From: Cladopsammia gracilis
Taxonomy: Eukaryota > Cnidaria > Anthozoa > Scleractinia > Dendrophylliidae
Direction: 5' to 3'
DNA: 64,000 nucleotides
Assembly: GCA_022457155.1 (NCBI GenBank)
Contig: JAJGOT010000415.1
Span: 441,501-505,500 of the forward strand
Of this stretch, positions 33,065-43,861 are shown piece by piece. Both the position numbers and the translations under genes were made by a program. The notes under the pieces are model-generated. The model was given only the letters and a program-made list of their open reading frames with translations, had not been told where the DNA came from and did not search any database. Positions within the stretch are counted from its first letter, which is position 1; each line of letters starts with the position of its first letter.

Positions 33065-33255
33065 CTTTCTAAGAGGGAATCGTATTCAATTTCACAAACC
33101 ACAGAAGAAATCTGGCCTTGTTTTCGTGAGAACCGAGCAGCTTGTTTTTGATATTTACTTTAACCAAGCTATGGACGTAGATTATTAAAAACTGCTCATG
33201 AATATTCAATGAAAAACGAAAATAGAAGTGACGCTTGCCGCTTGAGGCCGCTTAA

Positions 33256-33429
33256 TTTTCTGCACGGAAAACGTCCCGGCACTTATTTAGGGTTAAAAAC
33301 ACATTTTGAAATGGTTATCTTTTATTTACTGTTATGGATATCACTACCCAAAACAGTAAATAAAAGCTAACCATTTCAAAATGAGTTTTTAGCCCTAAAT
33401 AAGTGCCAGGACGTTTTGCGTGCATATAA
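33256..33429. mobile_element. Foldback MITE flanked by TTAA, upstream of gene A
   Basis: Arms of about 75 bp (CTGCACGGAAAACGTCC ... and complement ... GGACGTTTTGCGTGCA), with TTAA at 33252-33255 and 33430-33433. It lies about 190 bp upstream of the gene A start codon, so it may form part of the promoter region. Related core sequence (AGTAAATAAAAGCTAACC) also occurs near 8900. Confidence 0.65.
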
Positions 33430-33592
33430 TTAAGTCTTCCACGAAGTACAAGTCGCTTCGCCAGGCTGAGCTACCGCCCACTTTCTAAAGCACTCAGTCG
33501 GAAAATTTGGAATTGCGATTGATTGTGTTGGACTTGAAAAATTGCGCATTGCATCTCCAGCCCTGTTTTTGGTCCAAACTAAGGCCCCGTCC

Positions 33593-33774
33593 ACACGTAT
33601 CCGGATATTTTTGAATCCGCAACTTTTTTGTTACGGATTAGAAAATATTCGCGTCCACACGTAGCGTATTCGAATCGTATTTGCCCGAATTCGCCGGATA
33701 CGTGTGGACGGAAGGCCAATCCGCAACAAAAAAGTTGCGGATTCAAAAATATCCGGATACGTGTGGACGGGGCC
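33593..33774. mobile_element. MITE with TAA duplication (GGCCCCGTCCACACG ends)
   Basis: 182 bp, inverted ends GGCCCCGTCCACACGTATCC / GGATACGTGTGGACGGGGCC, flanked by TAA (33590-33592, 33775-33777). The 3-bp TWA-type duplication is the PIF/Harbinger hallmark, so it is probably mobilised by such a transposase (inference). Confidence 0.7.
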
Positions 33775-34361
33775 TAAACTTGGCAGCATTCTCTATTTTA
33801 AAATACACTTTGTTTGCCCCCATAAACATTTGCATAAACTATTGTTTTGAAATGCTCTTGGGAATATGCAGTCCTCCCAAGAGCATTACATATGATGCCC
33901 GATTTAGGGTGTCAGCTCCATTGTACATTGTACACTTCCATTGTATTAGGCAAAATTATGTATTATAATATATTCTATGGTATTGTATTCTATTGTATTG
34001 TCGTTCTTTTGTGTTCTTATATTCTATAGAATAAGTGTTTCCCCTAAATCGCGCATGGTATAGAGCATTTACAAACATTAGTTTATGCAAAATTTGGGGC
34101 GCAAACAAAGTGTATTAAGGTCGCGGGGGACAAGTTCCGCTCATCAGTATGCATTTATGAAAAGAATATGCACGAAGTGCGACGGCTGATACCGAAAATG
34201 CGCGAAATATTTACGAACAGGCTCTGTGATGTTTCTGCGTCAATATATATAATTGCACGTACAAAGCGCTGTCTGGCAAAATACACTATTTTTTAATATA
34301 CTAACGAGAAGTCCAAGGACTACTGCAGAGCTGCAAACGAGTAAATATATTTCAGTGAAAC

Positions 34362-34397
34362 AATATTTCGGCCGGCCAGACCAGCCTTCTTCAGGTT
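34362..34397 (-). ncRNA. Hammerhead-ribozyme-like motif
   Basis: Minus strand: AACCTGAAGAAGG, stem GGCTGG/CCGGCC (one G-U pair) with a short loop, then CGAAATATT. Compared with the 7.2-kb motif, the core is the same while stem bases differ on both sides yet still pair, as expected if the RNA fold is selected. Confidence 0.4.
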
Positions 34398-34542
34398 ATA
34401 AGATGTTATTAAATTATAAAATGAAAATACAAAATTATATAAAGAAGAATGTCGCAATACATATTTTCGAATATTTAAAAATGAGGAGGAGCGGAAATGA
34501 CCTCACAAGATAATAACTAAAGGTAAGGCTAGTATACGTAAA

Positions 34543-34795
34543 CTACCATTCATCACGTCTGTTCAACCCACGTGGCTTTAGTGTTTTTGCTCTATCTATT
34601 AAATACGACTCTCTGGCTTTTCGAATAGAATCCCGTGAATTGTGAATTATTTCTAGTGGAATAAGTTGCATGTCAGTGTTGGAATGGTTAGAATGGGAAA
34701 GAAAGTGTTCAGAGACAGTAGTAGGTTTGGATTTAATGTTTGGTTTGTCAACGGAACGTCGATGTTCGTTAAATCTGTCTGTAAGACGTCGCTTG
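34543..34795 (-). pseudogene. Penelope-like GIY-YIG endonuclease C-terminus
   Basis: Reads RRLTDRFNEHRRSVDK, then TTVSEHFLSHSNHSNTDM, then IRKARESYLIDRAKTLKPRGLNRRDEW and a stop. 'R-F-x-E-H-R', 'H-F', 'D', 'R-x-x-E-x-x-x-I' and 'P-x-G-L-N' are the successive conserved points of Penelope/GIY-YIG tails. The GIY and YIG residues are lost upstream, beyond the MITE junction. Confidence 0.75.
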
Positions 34796-35186
34796 GGCCC
34801 CGTCCACACGTATACGTTTACGTTCGTAAACGCATATTTTTTTACGCGTTTAGGCCTCCCGTCCACACTTAAACGATGAAAACGGTCACCCTAAACGGAT
34901 ATTTTTGAAAACGCTCTCCAAAGTGGATATTTTCGAAAACGCCGTTTACCCGTTTACGTGTGGGCAGCGTAAACGGATATTTTCGTAAACGCTGATGTCA
35001 CAGCTGTTTATGGCGCATGCCCAAGTTATCTAGCGCATGCTCAATGCAGATTTTTAGCGTTTACGTATCGTTTTAGCGTTTACGTGTGGACAGGTGAAAA
35101 CGAATCGTAAACGATGGCTGGCTTCGTGTGGACGGGAGCGTTTTAGATAAAAAAAAAAATATATATATATGCGTTTACGAACGTAT
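34796..35186. mobile_element. MITE of the GGCCCCGTCCACACG family, inserted in the Penelope fragment
   Basis: Begins GGCCCCGTCCACACG like the element at 33593-33774 and contains many CGTTTACG/CGTAAACG repeats, ending in CGTGTGGACGGGAGCG then a rearranged tail with AT dinucleotides. It truncates the GIY-YIG coding fragment at 34795. The right boundary is approximate. Confidence 0.55.
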
Positions 35187-36067
35187 CAATTTTGCAATTT
35201 TGTGTCCAAGAATTCAGCGTGGATAGAGAATTTCATGAGTTGAAACTGCAAGGAGGTAAAACTAGGTGTATTGTAGATTGTCATATCTGACTCAAAATTT
35301 TTAAATAGGCTTTCAAAGGGAAGATACGAGGCTTCAAATTCTAACATGGACAATTTTACTCCTTTATAAGCTAATAACTTTTAAATGAAGTTGAAATAAA
35401 AAAAATCGGAGTCAGATATGACACAATAGACGTTTTGACGGATCAGTGAGTGGTAAAACAACTTGCTTTGTGTTCTTCTCGAGGAGCAAACTTGGACACA
35501 AAACCAGGTTTTTATAAAAACATAACTTAGGTCGCTTACAGCATTGCCGCACAGCGCGATCTCTTCAACAAAAAACAATCCTTATGCCCTTCCATTATTC
35601 GCCAAATAATAGTCTTCCAAACGTTTACGATATAACGTTTTTCAAAGTGATACCCCTGCTAAAATTTTGCCTTATGAATTAATTTATTCATGGCTAGGTC
35701 AATATTCCCCCCGACCTTAAGCCTGGTTTCCATATAACCGTAACTACCCCGTAACTGCCGTAAGCGAGCCCCTGGTAGCACTGCGGCAGTGACCGGGATA
35801 CTACCGTATACATACCACCAGCAGCCGCAGTTGGGTCTTTCTGCATGTACCGGTATCCATGATCTTCTACTGTCTTCTATTGTTTGTGAGATATTGAATT
35901 TTTGGTCTTGTTTTTGCACTTGTATTGTTGTCGTTCTTTGTTCCTTTTGTTTTACGTAATATTTGCTCCGGTACATGTAGAATCTACCCGCAGTTGTGTT
36001 TTTCCATTTGTGACCGCATGACCGTGACGAGCTTTTAGCGCGGAAATGGCTGCTCAAGTAAATTAAG

Positions 36068-37438
36068 GGACGGACCATTAGAAAAGTGATGGGGGGGGGG
36101 GGGGGGAATTTTCAGCTTGCACGATTTTTTTTCGCCCATTGCTTGTGCAGGATTTTTTTTGCAGGTGGAACCCTCTGCACGAATTTTTTTTTTCAGACAA
36201 ATATTGCTTTGTTTGTCGTTTTGGTCTATATCTTTTCTATTCATGCCAACAAGTTGAAATTTTGTGGTTGATTATACAGCAGCAATCTATATCAAAAGAT
36301 GGAATTTTGAGGCTTGATAAAAATAATTTGTGAGATTACACTTTAAATACCCTCTATTATATTTATGTCAAATATATTAATATCCTTGATCGACCTCCTC
36401 ACATTTTTTTTCAATCACATTATGATGTTTCTGACCAACTTGTATTATGCATGTAAGTGACTATCTAGTTTTATAATAGTCTGGTTCCCATATTCTTGGA
36501 TGACAATACTGATAGTAATGCAGTATAAAGTGTCTGTTGCAGGTACACTGGCTGCCAATGAAAACCAGACTTTGTGCTATTATTTTTTTAAAAGTAGCAG
36601 TGTTGCTGTTGATGTTGTTGATCAGTTCATGTTGGTAACAGTTAAACTTTTAACAATCACTATAGCTTTGTATCAATGAACTTTTTCATTGTGTTATAGA
36701 ATTTTTCATCAAGGGGACCCCTCTAATTTTATTGTGGGCACAAATAATTTTTTAAATTAAACAAATATTAATATGTTAAAAAGTTATTTAATATTGAAAC
36801 TGTTTATGGATAATTGCATGTATTTATCATATTTATTATAGATAGATAGATAGTTTATTGAAGTTAAAACTTACAGCACCAGAGCCAGCTGAATTTAATA
36901 TGCCAACTTTCACAAAATATTTTAAAAAAATAATTAAAAATGTTTATACTACAATTATAAGAATACCTAAAATACTATAGATGGACTATAATACAGCTAA
37001 AACAATCTATCATTTGTAACAATTATGTGGAATAAAACTTTTTTTGAATCTACTGGTTTTGCATGTTGGCAACTGAAATTTGCGCTTTCCGGCTATTGAA
37101 TTGAAAATATGAATTCATTATATCACCTTATAGTTGTCATTTCATGCAGTGTGAGGTAAACACTTCAATGAACACTATCAAATGTCTTTATTTATAAATA
37201 ATAGTATAGGAAGGCCCCAAGAATGTTTTGAATTTTTGAAACGCCAAGAGCGCTATTTTCAACAGGCACTTTGGCAGCTTTTATATATTAAATAACAACG
37301 ACAATAGGACTTCTCCTTCTGCATGAATTTTTTTCTTTGCCTTAAACTTTGCACGAATTTTTTTCCTGGCATTTTCCTTTGCACGAATTTTTTTTGGTTC
37401 CTCCCCCCCCCCCCCATCACTTTTCTAATGGTCCGTCC
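36068..37438. mobile_element. Nested element with GGGACGGACCATTAGAAAAG ends
   Basis: About 1.37 kb, inverted ends GGACGGACCATTAGAAAAGT / ACTTTTCTAATGGTCCGTCC, each followed inward by a G or C homopolymer and repeated TGCACGAATTTTTTT phrases. AT-rich centre without recognisable genes, with GATA repeats near 36840. Confidence 0.6.
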
Positions 37439-37451
37439 CCAAGTCATGGTC

Positions 37452-38099
37452 CTCCAGTTATTTCGCCCAAAAAGTGAGGGGGTTGTCTATCTTCTAAGGC
37501 TTTATTTGTTCCAGCGTAAAACTTTGCAAGACTAATAAGTTTGCAATTATTGTCATTTTGACATGTACATGATATGCAAATTAGGTCACGTGACTTATTA
37601 CGTCCACAAAGACTTAAAAAATCTTAAAACAAAAATGGCACCATTTTATACCAAGATTAATCTATTTTTACTGCTCCTAAATGGTTCACAAAGTCAGCAA
37701 CAAAGGATCTGTGCCCGGATCTCTTGAAATATTTTATTCAGTTTGAAAATAAACGACATTTTGTACTAATGCCCAGTCCCCTCATACAAGTAATTTAATT
37801 TTTTCACACTTTAATTTTTATTATCTTAAGAAGTCCGGGCACAGAAATGATGTACCTAATAGAGAAAACTTTGTAATCCTTAAGGCAGCTTTCGGAGAAT
37901 AAGAAAAACTGGTGCCATTTTGCTAAATAGAATTTTGGGCTAAAAATAATCCTGACAGGTCACGTGACTTAATTTGCATACGTCATGTATGTCAATATGA
38001 CAACATTGCCAAACAGGTTAATCTGTCAAGGTTTTACGTTTGCATAGCTTAACCCTCAGAAGATAGACCACCCCCTCACTTTTTGGGTGAAATAACTGG
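37452..38099. mobile_element. Nested element with CCAGTTATTTCGCCCAAAAAG ends
   Basis: 648 bp; long imperfect arms start CCAGTTATTTCGCCCAAAAA and end TTTTTGGGTGAAATAACTGG, including GGTCACGTGACTTA in both arms. No coding capacity. Confidence 0.65.
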
Positions 38100-38642
38100 C
38101 GGCCTTAATTTACCCGAGTGCGATTTGATTGGACAGTTCTAATCATGTGTTGTCATAAAAACAATGCAACTCCCCCGGGATGTCGCCGGTTCCTGCCGGC
38201 ATGTGTTGCCATTAAAATCTTATCAAGCCTGCGGTGCCGTAAAGCCAGGAGAATTGAACTCAACTCAACTTTCCGGCACCGGGGACATCGTGCCGCCGGT
38301 CATCCCAGATGTCCGAACAGCATGTTTCCTTTAAAAACCGCCGGTGTGCCCCAGTGCTACCGCCGGTTCGGCTTACGGCAGTTACGGGGTAGTTATGGTT
38401 GCTAAAGTTGCAACACTTGTTAATAGTTTTAGTGTACTCAGAGAGAAATTTTAAACAAAACTGAACCATTATTTTTCGGTTTCCGATGATGCAAATCTTG
38501 ATGCATTTTTGGCTTTCGAAAGCGACACCAAAAATTGGTGAAATATTTTCTTACGTTTTTACTAGTCTAGGGAGGGAGATAAACTAGAAAGGGATAATCT
38601 CTTTTATCTCCTTTGCACGTTTCTCAATGGAATTTGTGAATA

Positions 38643-38651
38643 AACAGTTAC

Positions 38652-38699
<48 letters not shown>
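38643..38699 (+). repeat. (ATT)n microsatellite
   Basis: Roughly 17 TTA/ATT triplets immediately before the SINE at 38755. Confidence 0.9.
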
Positions 38700-38700
<1 letters not shown>

Positions 38701-38754
38701 TTTCTTTAACTTCATGTCCCCGCCTTTTTCTTTTATTTACTTGTTAATTTACCG

Positions 38755-39172
38755 CCTCCTGGTTAGCTCAGTTGATAGAGCACCGGTCTGCAGAGCGGGA
38801 GGTCTCGGGTTCGAATCCCGGCCGGACCAACACTCAGGGTCTTAAAATAACCGAGGACGAAGGTGCTGCCTTTGCTATGACATCGGCAAATGGTTAGACC
38901 TTCACGTGGCTCGGATGACCACGTAGAAATGGCGGTCCCGTCTCCCATGGGGACGTAAAAGAACCACTGAGGACGTAACAAACCCTGGCTGTGACCACCC
39001 TCAGTGTTACTTGTTCATGGGTGGGGTGGGTGAGATGAGATCAGCAATGGACCGATAGCGGCTGCCTGAGGCGCCTTTATGAGCTGACGTCCGATCTCAT
39101 TCTCATAGTGTATGTAATGAGACATGTGTGATATGTGCGCTATATATCTGTATTTATTATTATTATTATTTA
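38755..39172 (+). mobile_element. tRNA-derived SINE, complete, with (ATT)n tail
   Basis: The head resembles a tRNA: A box TGGTTAGCTCAGTTG, B box GGGTTCGAATCCC, anticodon-like loop CTGCAGA. The acceptor stem does not pair, so it is not a real tRNA gene. The body contains GGACGAAGGTGCTGCC and GGACGTAAAAGAACCACTGAGG, and the tail (39044-39150) is shared with 6438-6550, ending in TATTTATTATT repeats. Another copy lies at 46254-46503. Confidence 0.8.
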
Positions 39173-39249
39173 TTTATTTACTTTAAAAAATTTATCTCTC
39201 TCTCTCTCTTGTATATTATCATCGTATTTGCTTTCTTTTCGTAAGTCTT

Positions 39250-41200
39250 ATTTAAACGGCGAAGCTGTTAAAAAAAAGTAAAAATATCCTTATTCCGGAA
39301 TACGGTCAAACGAACGAACCCTTTTATGGAAATTTAAAGAGTATTCAACTATTCAAAAGAGTTTCTTAAATTAATTAAAAATAGCTGAGAGAGTTACGAG
39401 GATATGTGAGCTTCTGTGCCAATGTTACTATACAACAACAACAACAACAAAGACCATCATATCTGGCTAATAAATGAACTTCAGCAAGCACTAAAATTCG
39501 AACACGTCGCCTACAATCACAGGTGCATCTATTTTTTTTTTGGTGATCAGGCGTTTAATATTCTTTCCTGTGTCAACCTTGAATCAGGACAGACGGAAAG
39601 TTGCTACAAGTTAAACTTTAAAACCGTTCTCGGCTCTCCACAACGCCTGCAGCTGTTAAGCTATTAAAATCGCAATGAATTAATCAGAACTGAAAACGGA
39701 AAAAAAAAAACATAAAAGTCGGCGTAATTTCTGTGTAGATATGTTCGCATCCCGAAAGAGAATGCATTGTGAATAATCTATAGGTTGAGGTTTTTTGGCA
39801 TAAAATAATGTTTGGGGGACGAAATAGCAGCTTTGTTCCCAGTCGCGTCCTTGGCGCGTGATCGAATACATATCGAGATCATTCCGCGTCAAACCCTTCT
39901 CCCCCCTAAAAGGTAACTCCACTAACGACCCCTATTATGGTCTGTAAAAGGCATATCACTGCAGACAAACGTAAAGTATTCTAAAGCGAGGTTTCAGTAA
40001 ACAATGCTGATGCTGTTTTTTTTTTATACATATGGTTCTACTTTGGCAACTGTGTTCTTAAGTCCGCTCATACTACACAGCTGGGCTTGACGCCAGTGGC
40101 GGCTTCACATGACAGGTTTTGTTTGGTAAGCCGTCTTCCCTTGGATTAGCTGATTATTGCCTGCTTACATCCCGGTGTCAGTCAAAGGTATCGTATTCGT
40201 GCGTCGTCCTGTTACATAAAAAATGAAATTAATAAATCAACTAGTAGTAACCATAGATTATAGTGCGTCTCCTTATCCCGCGGCACCTCGTCTTGACCTA
40301 GTACGTCAGTTTCATGAATTAATTCAGCCACTGTTTAAAGGGCTATGTTGCGAGATATGTCACGCAGGCAAAAACGTCGGTCCGACATCAAACAAATTCA
40401 CGCTATCACGCTGCCATGCTGTGTATTCCGAAAGGTCTCAGATTTTTCCGACGTATAAAAAGTATATTTGTCAGTACTTGTACTTTACCGGAACCGGAAA
40501 TGTGAAATTTCTGAGAAAGCCTGAAAAAGTGCTCCCGTGATAATCTTCTTGGACACCGCGTTAATGGAGCATGAAATCGACGATTAAGTCACGCAACATT
40601 CAACGTGAATTTCGCAGGATTTTTCGGATAAAATTACAACTACCAGTTGCAAGTAAGACACAAGACTGTTGAATATAATTCCTTTATTAGCTAGACAAAT
40701 TTAGTCACAAAACTGCGAAATCTTTAGTCGCAAATACGCCCGATGCAGGCGCAATTTCGAGCACTGTAAAGTTAATCTGGCCGGTCAGTGAATTATTGCT
40801 ACAAGACATACAGCGAATTGCACCGTACCGTAGAACATCGCGAAGAACGACGTCGGTATTTAGGTGAAAGCTTCCCAAATTAGGCAGAGAACCACAGCAA
40901 AATCAAGATAGAACATTCAAAACATACCAGTAGTAGGCATTGAAATATTGAGCCGTACGATTCCAAAATCGGGAAAATATCCGAAACTAAATCAAGACAA
41001 ATAGATTTTTTACCACAATTGCCGCTAAACTCGCAATCTGATTGGTCGACGTGAGTGGTAAATGAGAGTCCAGACAACGGTGCTGACGCTAACATCACGC
41101 ACGCTTGAAAAACACCAATCAGATTGCGAGAAAGTTATAGACAACGCTTGCTCTTTCTTTGCTGTCACGTTTTGTAACAAGACTTCGATTTTTCCTTGTG
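39250..41200. other. Intergenic stretch, no recognisable gene
   Basis: A 105-codon plus-strand frame at 40223-40540 (MKLINQLVVTIDYSASPYP...) is the longest here. It matches no family I know and has no splice or homology support. The segments around 41035 and 41120 share CAATCAGATTGCGAG in inverted form, a small hairpin. Confidence 0.3.
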
Positions 41201-41225
41201 TTTTTTTCTAAATATTGTTGTAAAA

Positions 41226-41409
41226 AACAAATTTACACCGGTTTTCCGTGGTGTGGACTCTTATTTACCACGATTTACGTCATCACATGGTCAAAATTTG
41301 TTGCTGACTCACTCGGCTGCGCCTCGTGAGTCCACAACATTTTGACCATGTGATGACGTAAATCGTGGTAAATAAGAGTCCACACCACGGAAAACCGGTG
41401 TAAATTTGT
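41226..41409. mobile_element. Near-perfect foldback MITE
   Basis: Arms of about 78 bp (AACAAATTTACACCGGTTTTCC ... ATGGTCAAAATTTGTTG and complement) around a short GC-rich centre. Few mismatches, so it is probably young. Confidence 0.75.
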
Positions 41410-41460
41410 TAAATTCACAACCCCAGCTCCCCAGGATGATGCCTGATTTCCACGAGCTGG

Positions 41461-41893
41461 GAATGCTGGATACTATTGTGACGTTTCAAGATGGCGCAGA
41501 TTTGGTACAGACACTTTTCTCGATTCGTTCCGCCTAGACTACGCGCTAAGCATGCTGGATACTATTGTGACGTTTCAAGATGGCGCAGATTTGGTACGGA
41601 CACTTTTCTCGATTCGTTCCGCCTAGACTACGCGCTAAGCATGCTGGATACTATTGCGACGTTTCAAGATGGCGCAGATTTGGTACGGACACTTTTCTCG
41701 ATTCGTTCCGCCTAGACTACGCGCTAAGCATGCTGGATACTATTGCGACGTTTCAAGATGGCGCAGATTTGGTACAGACACTTTTCTCGATTCGTTCCGC
41801 CTAGACTACGCGCTAAGCATGCTGGATACTATTGTAACGTTTCAAGATGGCGCAGATTTGATACGGACACTTTTCTCGATTCGTTCCGCCTAG
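41461..41893 (+). repeat. 89-bp tandem repeat, 5 copies
   Basis: TGCTGGATACTATTGTGACG begins each unit (41464, 41553, 41642, 41731, 41820). Each unit contains TTCAAGATGGCGCAG. Several overlapping frames are open through it because 89 is not a multiple of 3; they are not genes. Confidence 0.9.
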
Positions 41894-42040
41894 CCGACAA
41901 GATTAGGAAGCGTCTCCTTCGTCGACGCAATAACTTTTATTTACCCTCGGTAAGCGTTTAAAGTAAAACGTGTTCTGCTTCCTTTTGGGGGTTCTTTTCA
42001 AAATTTACGACGATCATCTGCGTTAGTTTTATATGGGAGT

Positions 42041-42080
42041 CCCTCCCTCCCTCCCTCCCTCCCTCCCTCCCCCCCCCCCC
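42041..42080 (+). repeat. (CCCT)n microsatellite and C-run
   Basis: Eight CCCT units followed by about 12 C. Other homopolymer C or G runs lie at 42290, 42652 and 43091. The remainder of 42080-43380 has no supported feature. Confidence 0.85.
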
Positions 42081-43378
42081 GGGATAACATGGTTAAGAAT
42101 TCAAACCAACAGGAGGCGAACCAGTTAATTTTTACAAGCCTGGCCCAGGAATTGACAGCTCTTATGCAGTATTTTCATTTGTGACTGTTTGTCTCTCGAC
42201 GTTTCGCGAAATTAAATTTGGTATATTTTTATTGTTTCGGCCATAACATAAATCTTCTATTGCCCCCAGCCCCCTCTCAAACAAGCCTCCCCCCCCCCCC
42301 TTTCTGGAGCAAGAAATTTATTAAGCTCCCCCTCTCTTTTAAACCCCTTTTGCTTTTTCTTCACAACTAAAACAAATGACAGGCTGTATCACGGAACAAG
42401 GAACAACCTGTATCAAGGAAAGGGGGAGAAGGGAAGGAACGCCTGCTATAAGAACAGGGCTATTGGCATTATGCCCACCGATTTCCTTGTAATTACGTCA
42501 ACTGTCAATACGTTCACCAATCAGAAACTAGCACGCGCTTTTGCGCATGGATGACTTCACGCGGGAATTTACTTTGTTTACTGCCCAGCGCGAATTAGCC
42601 AATCAGAATTTCCTTTCCCATCTCCCCGACGCCTGCTATGCAGGCTACTCTTCCCCCCCCCCCCTCCCAAGGTTTTTGATACAGCAGACCAAAATGGCCG
42701 CAACTTTCGGGTAGCCAGGACTTTCGGATGATTAAAAAACATTTAAAAGACTACACAGTTGATGGCCCGAAGTCGTTTAGGATTTCACTGTTAATAACTA
42801 AAGAGACACACATTTTACGCGTGAAAGTAACTGTCCTTGTACGTTCATGCAAATATAGAGACAAATTATTTGGAAGCCGATTAGAATAAAGCGTTTATTT
42901 TCACCCTAGCTATTTCATGGCAAGTTCATGAACTCAGGAATTCGCTGTAAACTAAACAGGAGACTATCGATTACGGTCTTTAATTCGTTACCAAGTTATA
43001 TTGCATTTGCCGCATTATTTGAAACGATACATTGAATACAGCAGATTTTATTGGTTTCGAGAGTGGTATCAAAAGGGCTGCTTCTTTCAGGAGGGGGGGG
43101 GGGGGGGTATTTAGTTATTTAACTGTGATTACTAGTATTGCTACACCCTCCTCTTATGGGATGCTAGTCAATCGCAAGAGTACCCCAACTCCCCTCCCCG
43201 CCTTCCCCGCCATGCAGCATTCCGTTCTCCGGTTCCCATGTATACACCTGGCGTACGTTTCTCAAAACTCCGAAGACAATTCGGGCCAGAAAGCTATTTT
43301 TAAAATTTAGTTTTTAGCGAATGGCGTTGAAGTTTTTAGCCAACAAACCAGCTCAACTTGTGTAGTAAACGTAAGATT

Positions 43379-43470
43379 TCATTGCTTAGCTTTCAAAATC
43401 AACAAAAACCAAATCTTTTTTGGTAAACATTTTGAACATAACAAAGCTTTTCGGGACGAGAAACGCACGC
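43379..43470 (-). CDS. Gene B exon 9 (candidate terminal exon, short cytoplasmic tail)
   Basis: A strong pyrimidine tract and acceptor (TTCTTTTTTCCAATCAG) precede a 92-nt stretch that, in the required phase, reads (G)VRFSSRKALLCSKCLPKKIWFLLILKAKQ and stops with TGA. Phase agreement is the only support. The residues show no known domain, and the tail might instead continue elsewhere or end by intron retention. No catalytic domain was found between here and 33 kb. Confidence 0.35.
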
Positions 43471-43616
43471 CTGATTGGAAAAAAGAAACAAGACGCCACA
43501 GAAACCAGGATCAAACCACCGAACATCAGTTGGAACTGAAGTCCAATGGGCTGAACACTTGACCAGGGCGTCTGTTCATTATAAACAGAAAATTTAAATA
43601 GCCTAGTCATAGTTAC

Positions 43617-43835
43617 CTTTATAAAAACGTCGGTATACAAAAACAGCTACTAAGATAACAAGTGCAAGAAACCCCACCACCACACACACAACCACAATAG
43701 TTGTTGGAAAGGATTTCTTCGTTGTAAACCGGATGACACTCTCTGATTCGTAAGATCCATTGGAATCAAATGAGCGCTGGAACACTGCGTAGTTTGTATC
43801 ATCCTTCAGTTCACCGTTGAAATATTCTTTTGGGC
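43617..43835 (-). CDS. Gene B exon 8: end of FNIII, transmembrane helix, start of tail
   Basis: A 219-nt phase 1-1 exon (acceptor TTTGCATGGCAG, donor GTAACT). It encodes GPKEYFNGELKDDTNYAVFQRSFDSNG, the last FNIII strands (cf. Y-F/Y-N-G-x-L plus Y-x-V-F-x-R in receptor phosphatases), then TTIVVVCVVVGFLALVILVAVFVYRRFYK, a single-pass helix with a basic stop-transfer. If the intron is retained the reading frame ends four codons later. This exon fixes gene B as a type I membrane protein. Confidence 0.75.
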
Positions 43836-43861
43836 CTGCCATGCAAAGTTAAACAACATGT

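Larger units (their letters stand above)
34296..34795 (-). mobile_element. Second Penelope-like fragment, inserted in a TTAA transposon
   Basis: This sequence interrupts the element at 34119-35716 relative to its other copy at 50826-51860. It carries a GIY-YIG C-terminal ORF (34543-34795, minus) and, downstream of its stop, a hammerhead-like motif (34362-34397), the order expected for ORF followed by 3' pseudo-LTR. The 5' side is cut by a GGCCCCGTCCACACG-type MITE at 34796. Confidence 0.65.
34119..35716. mobile_element. TTAA-family element, GGTCGCGGGGG ends, copy 1 (with Penelope and MITE inside)
   Basis: Ends GGTCGCGGGGGAC and CCCCCCGACC, flanked by TTAA (34115-34118 and 35717-35720). The body aligns with copy 2 (50826-51860) on both sides of a nested block at 34296-35186. 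There is no transposase frame, so it is a non-autonomous piggyBac-type element by target preference. Confidence 0.7.
35721..38405. mobile_element. Inverted-repeat element with CCGTAACTACCCCGTAACTG ends
   Basis: Left CCGTAACTACCCCGTAACTG and right CAGTTACGGGGTAGTTATGG are complementary with CCGTAAGC following. Its 2.7-kb span is mostly two later elements (36068-37438 and 37452-38099). The residual body is GC-rich with CCGCCGG repeats at 38170-38370. Confidence 0.55.

Noticed and set aside
38755..38830. Functional tRNA gene
   Set aside because: A and B boxes are good but the acceptor stem does not pair and the sequence continues into a repeated SINE body.
40223..40540. 105-residue plus-strand frame
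   Set aside because: No recognisable domain, no paralogue in the window, no splice support; kept only as a note in the intergenic entry.
41491..41961. Several overlapping 72-79-residue frames with the same peptide
   Set aside because: They arise from the 89-bp tandem array read in successive frames; no start context, splice sites or homology.
43386..43640. 84-residue minus frame with a hydrophobic stretch
   Set aside because: Wrong frame for the strong TM exon that overlaps it; its 3' part is better explained as a short terminal exon in another phase.
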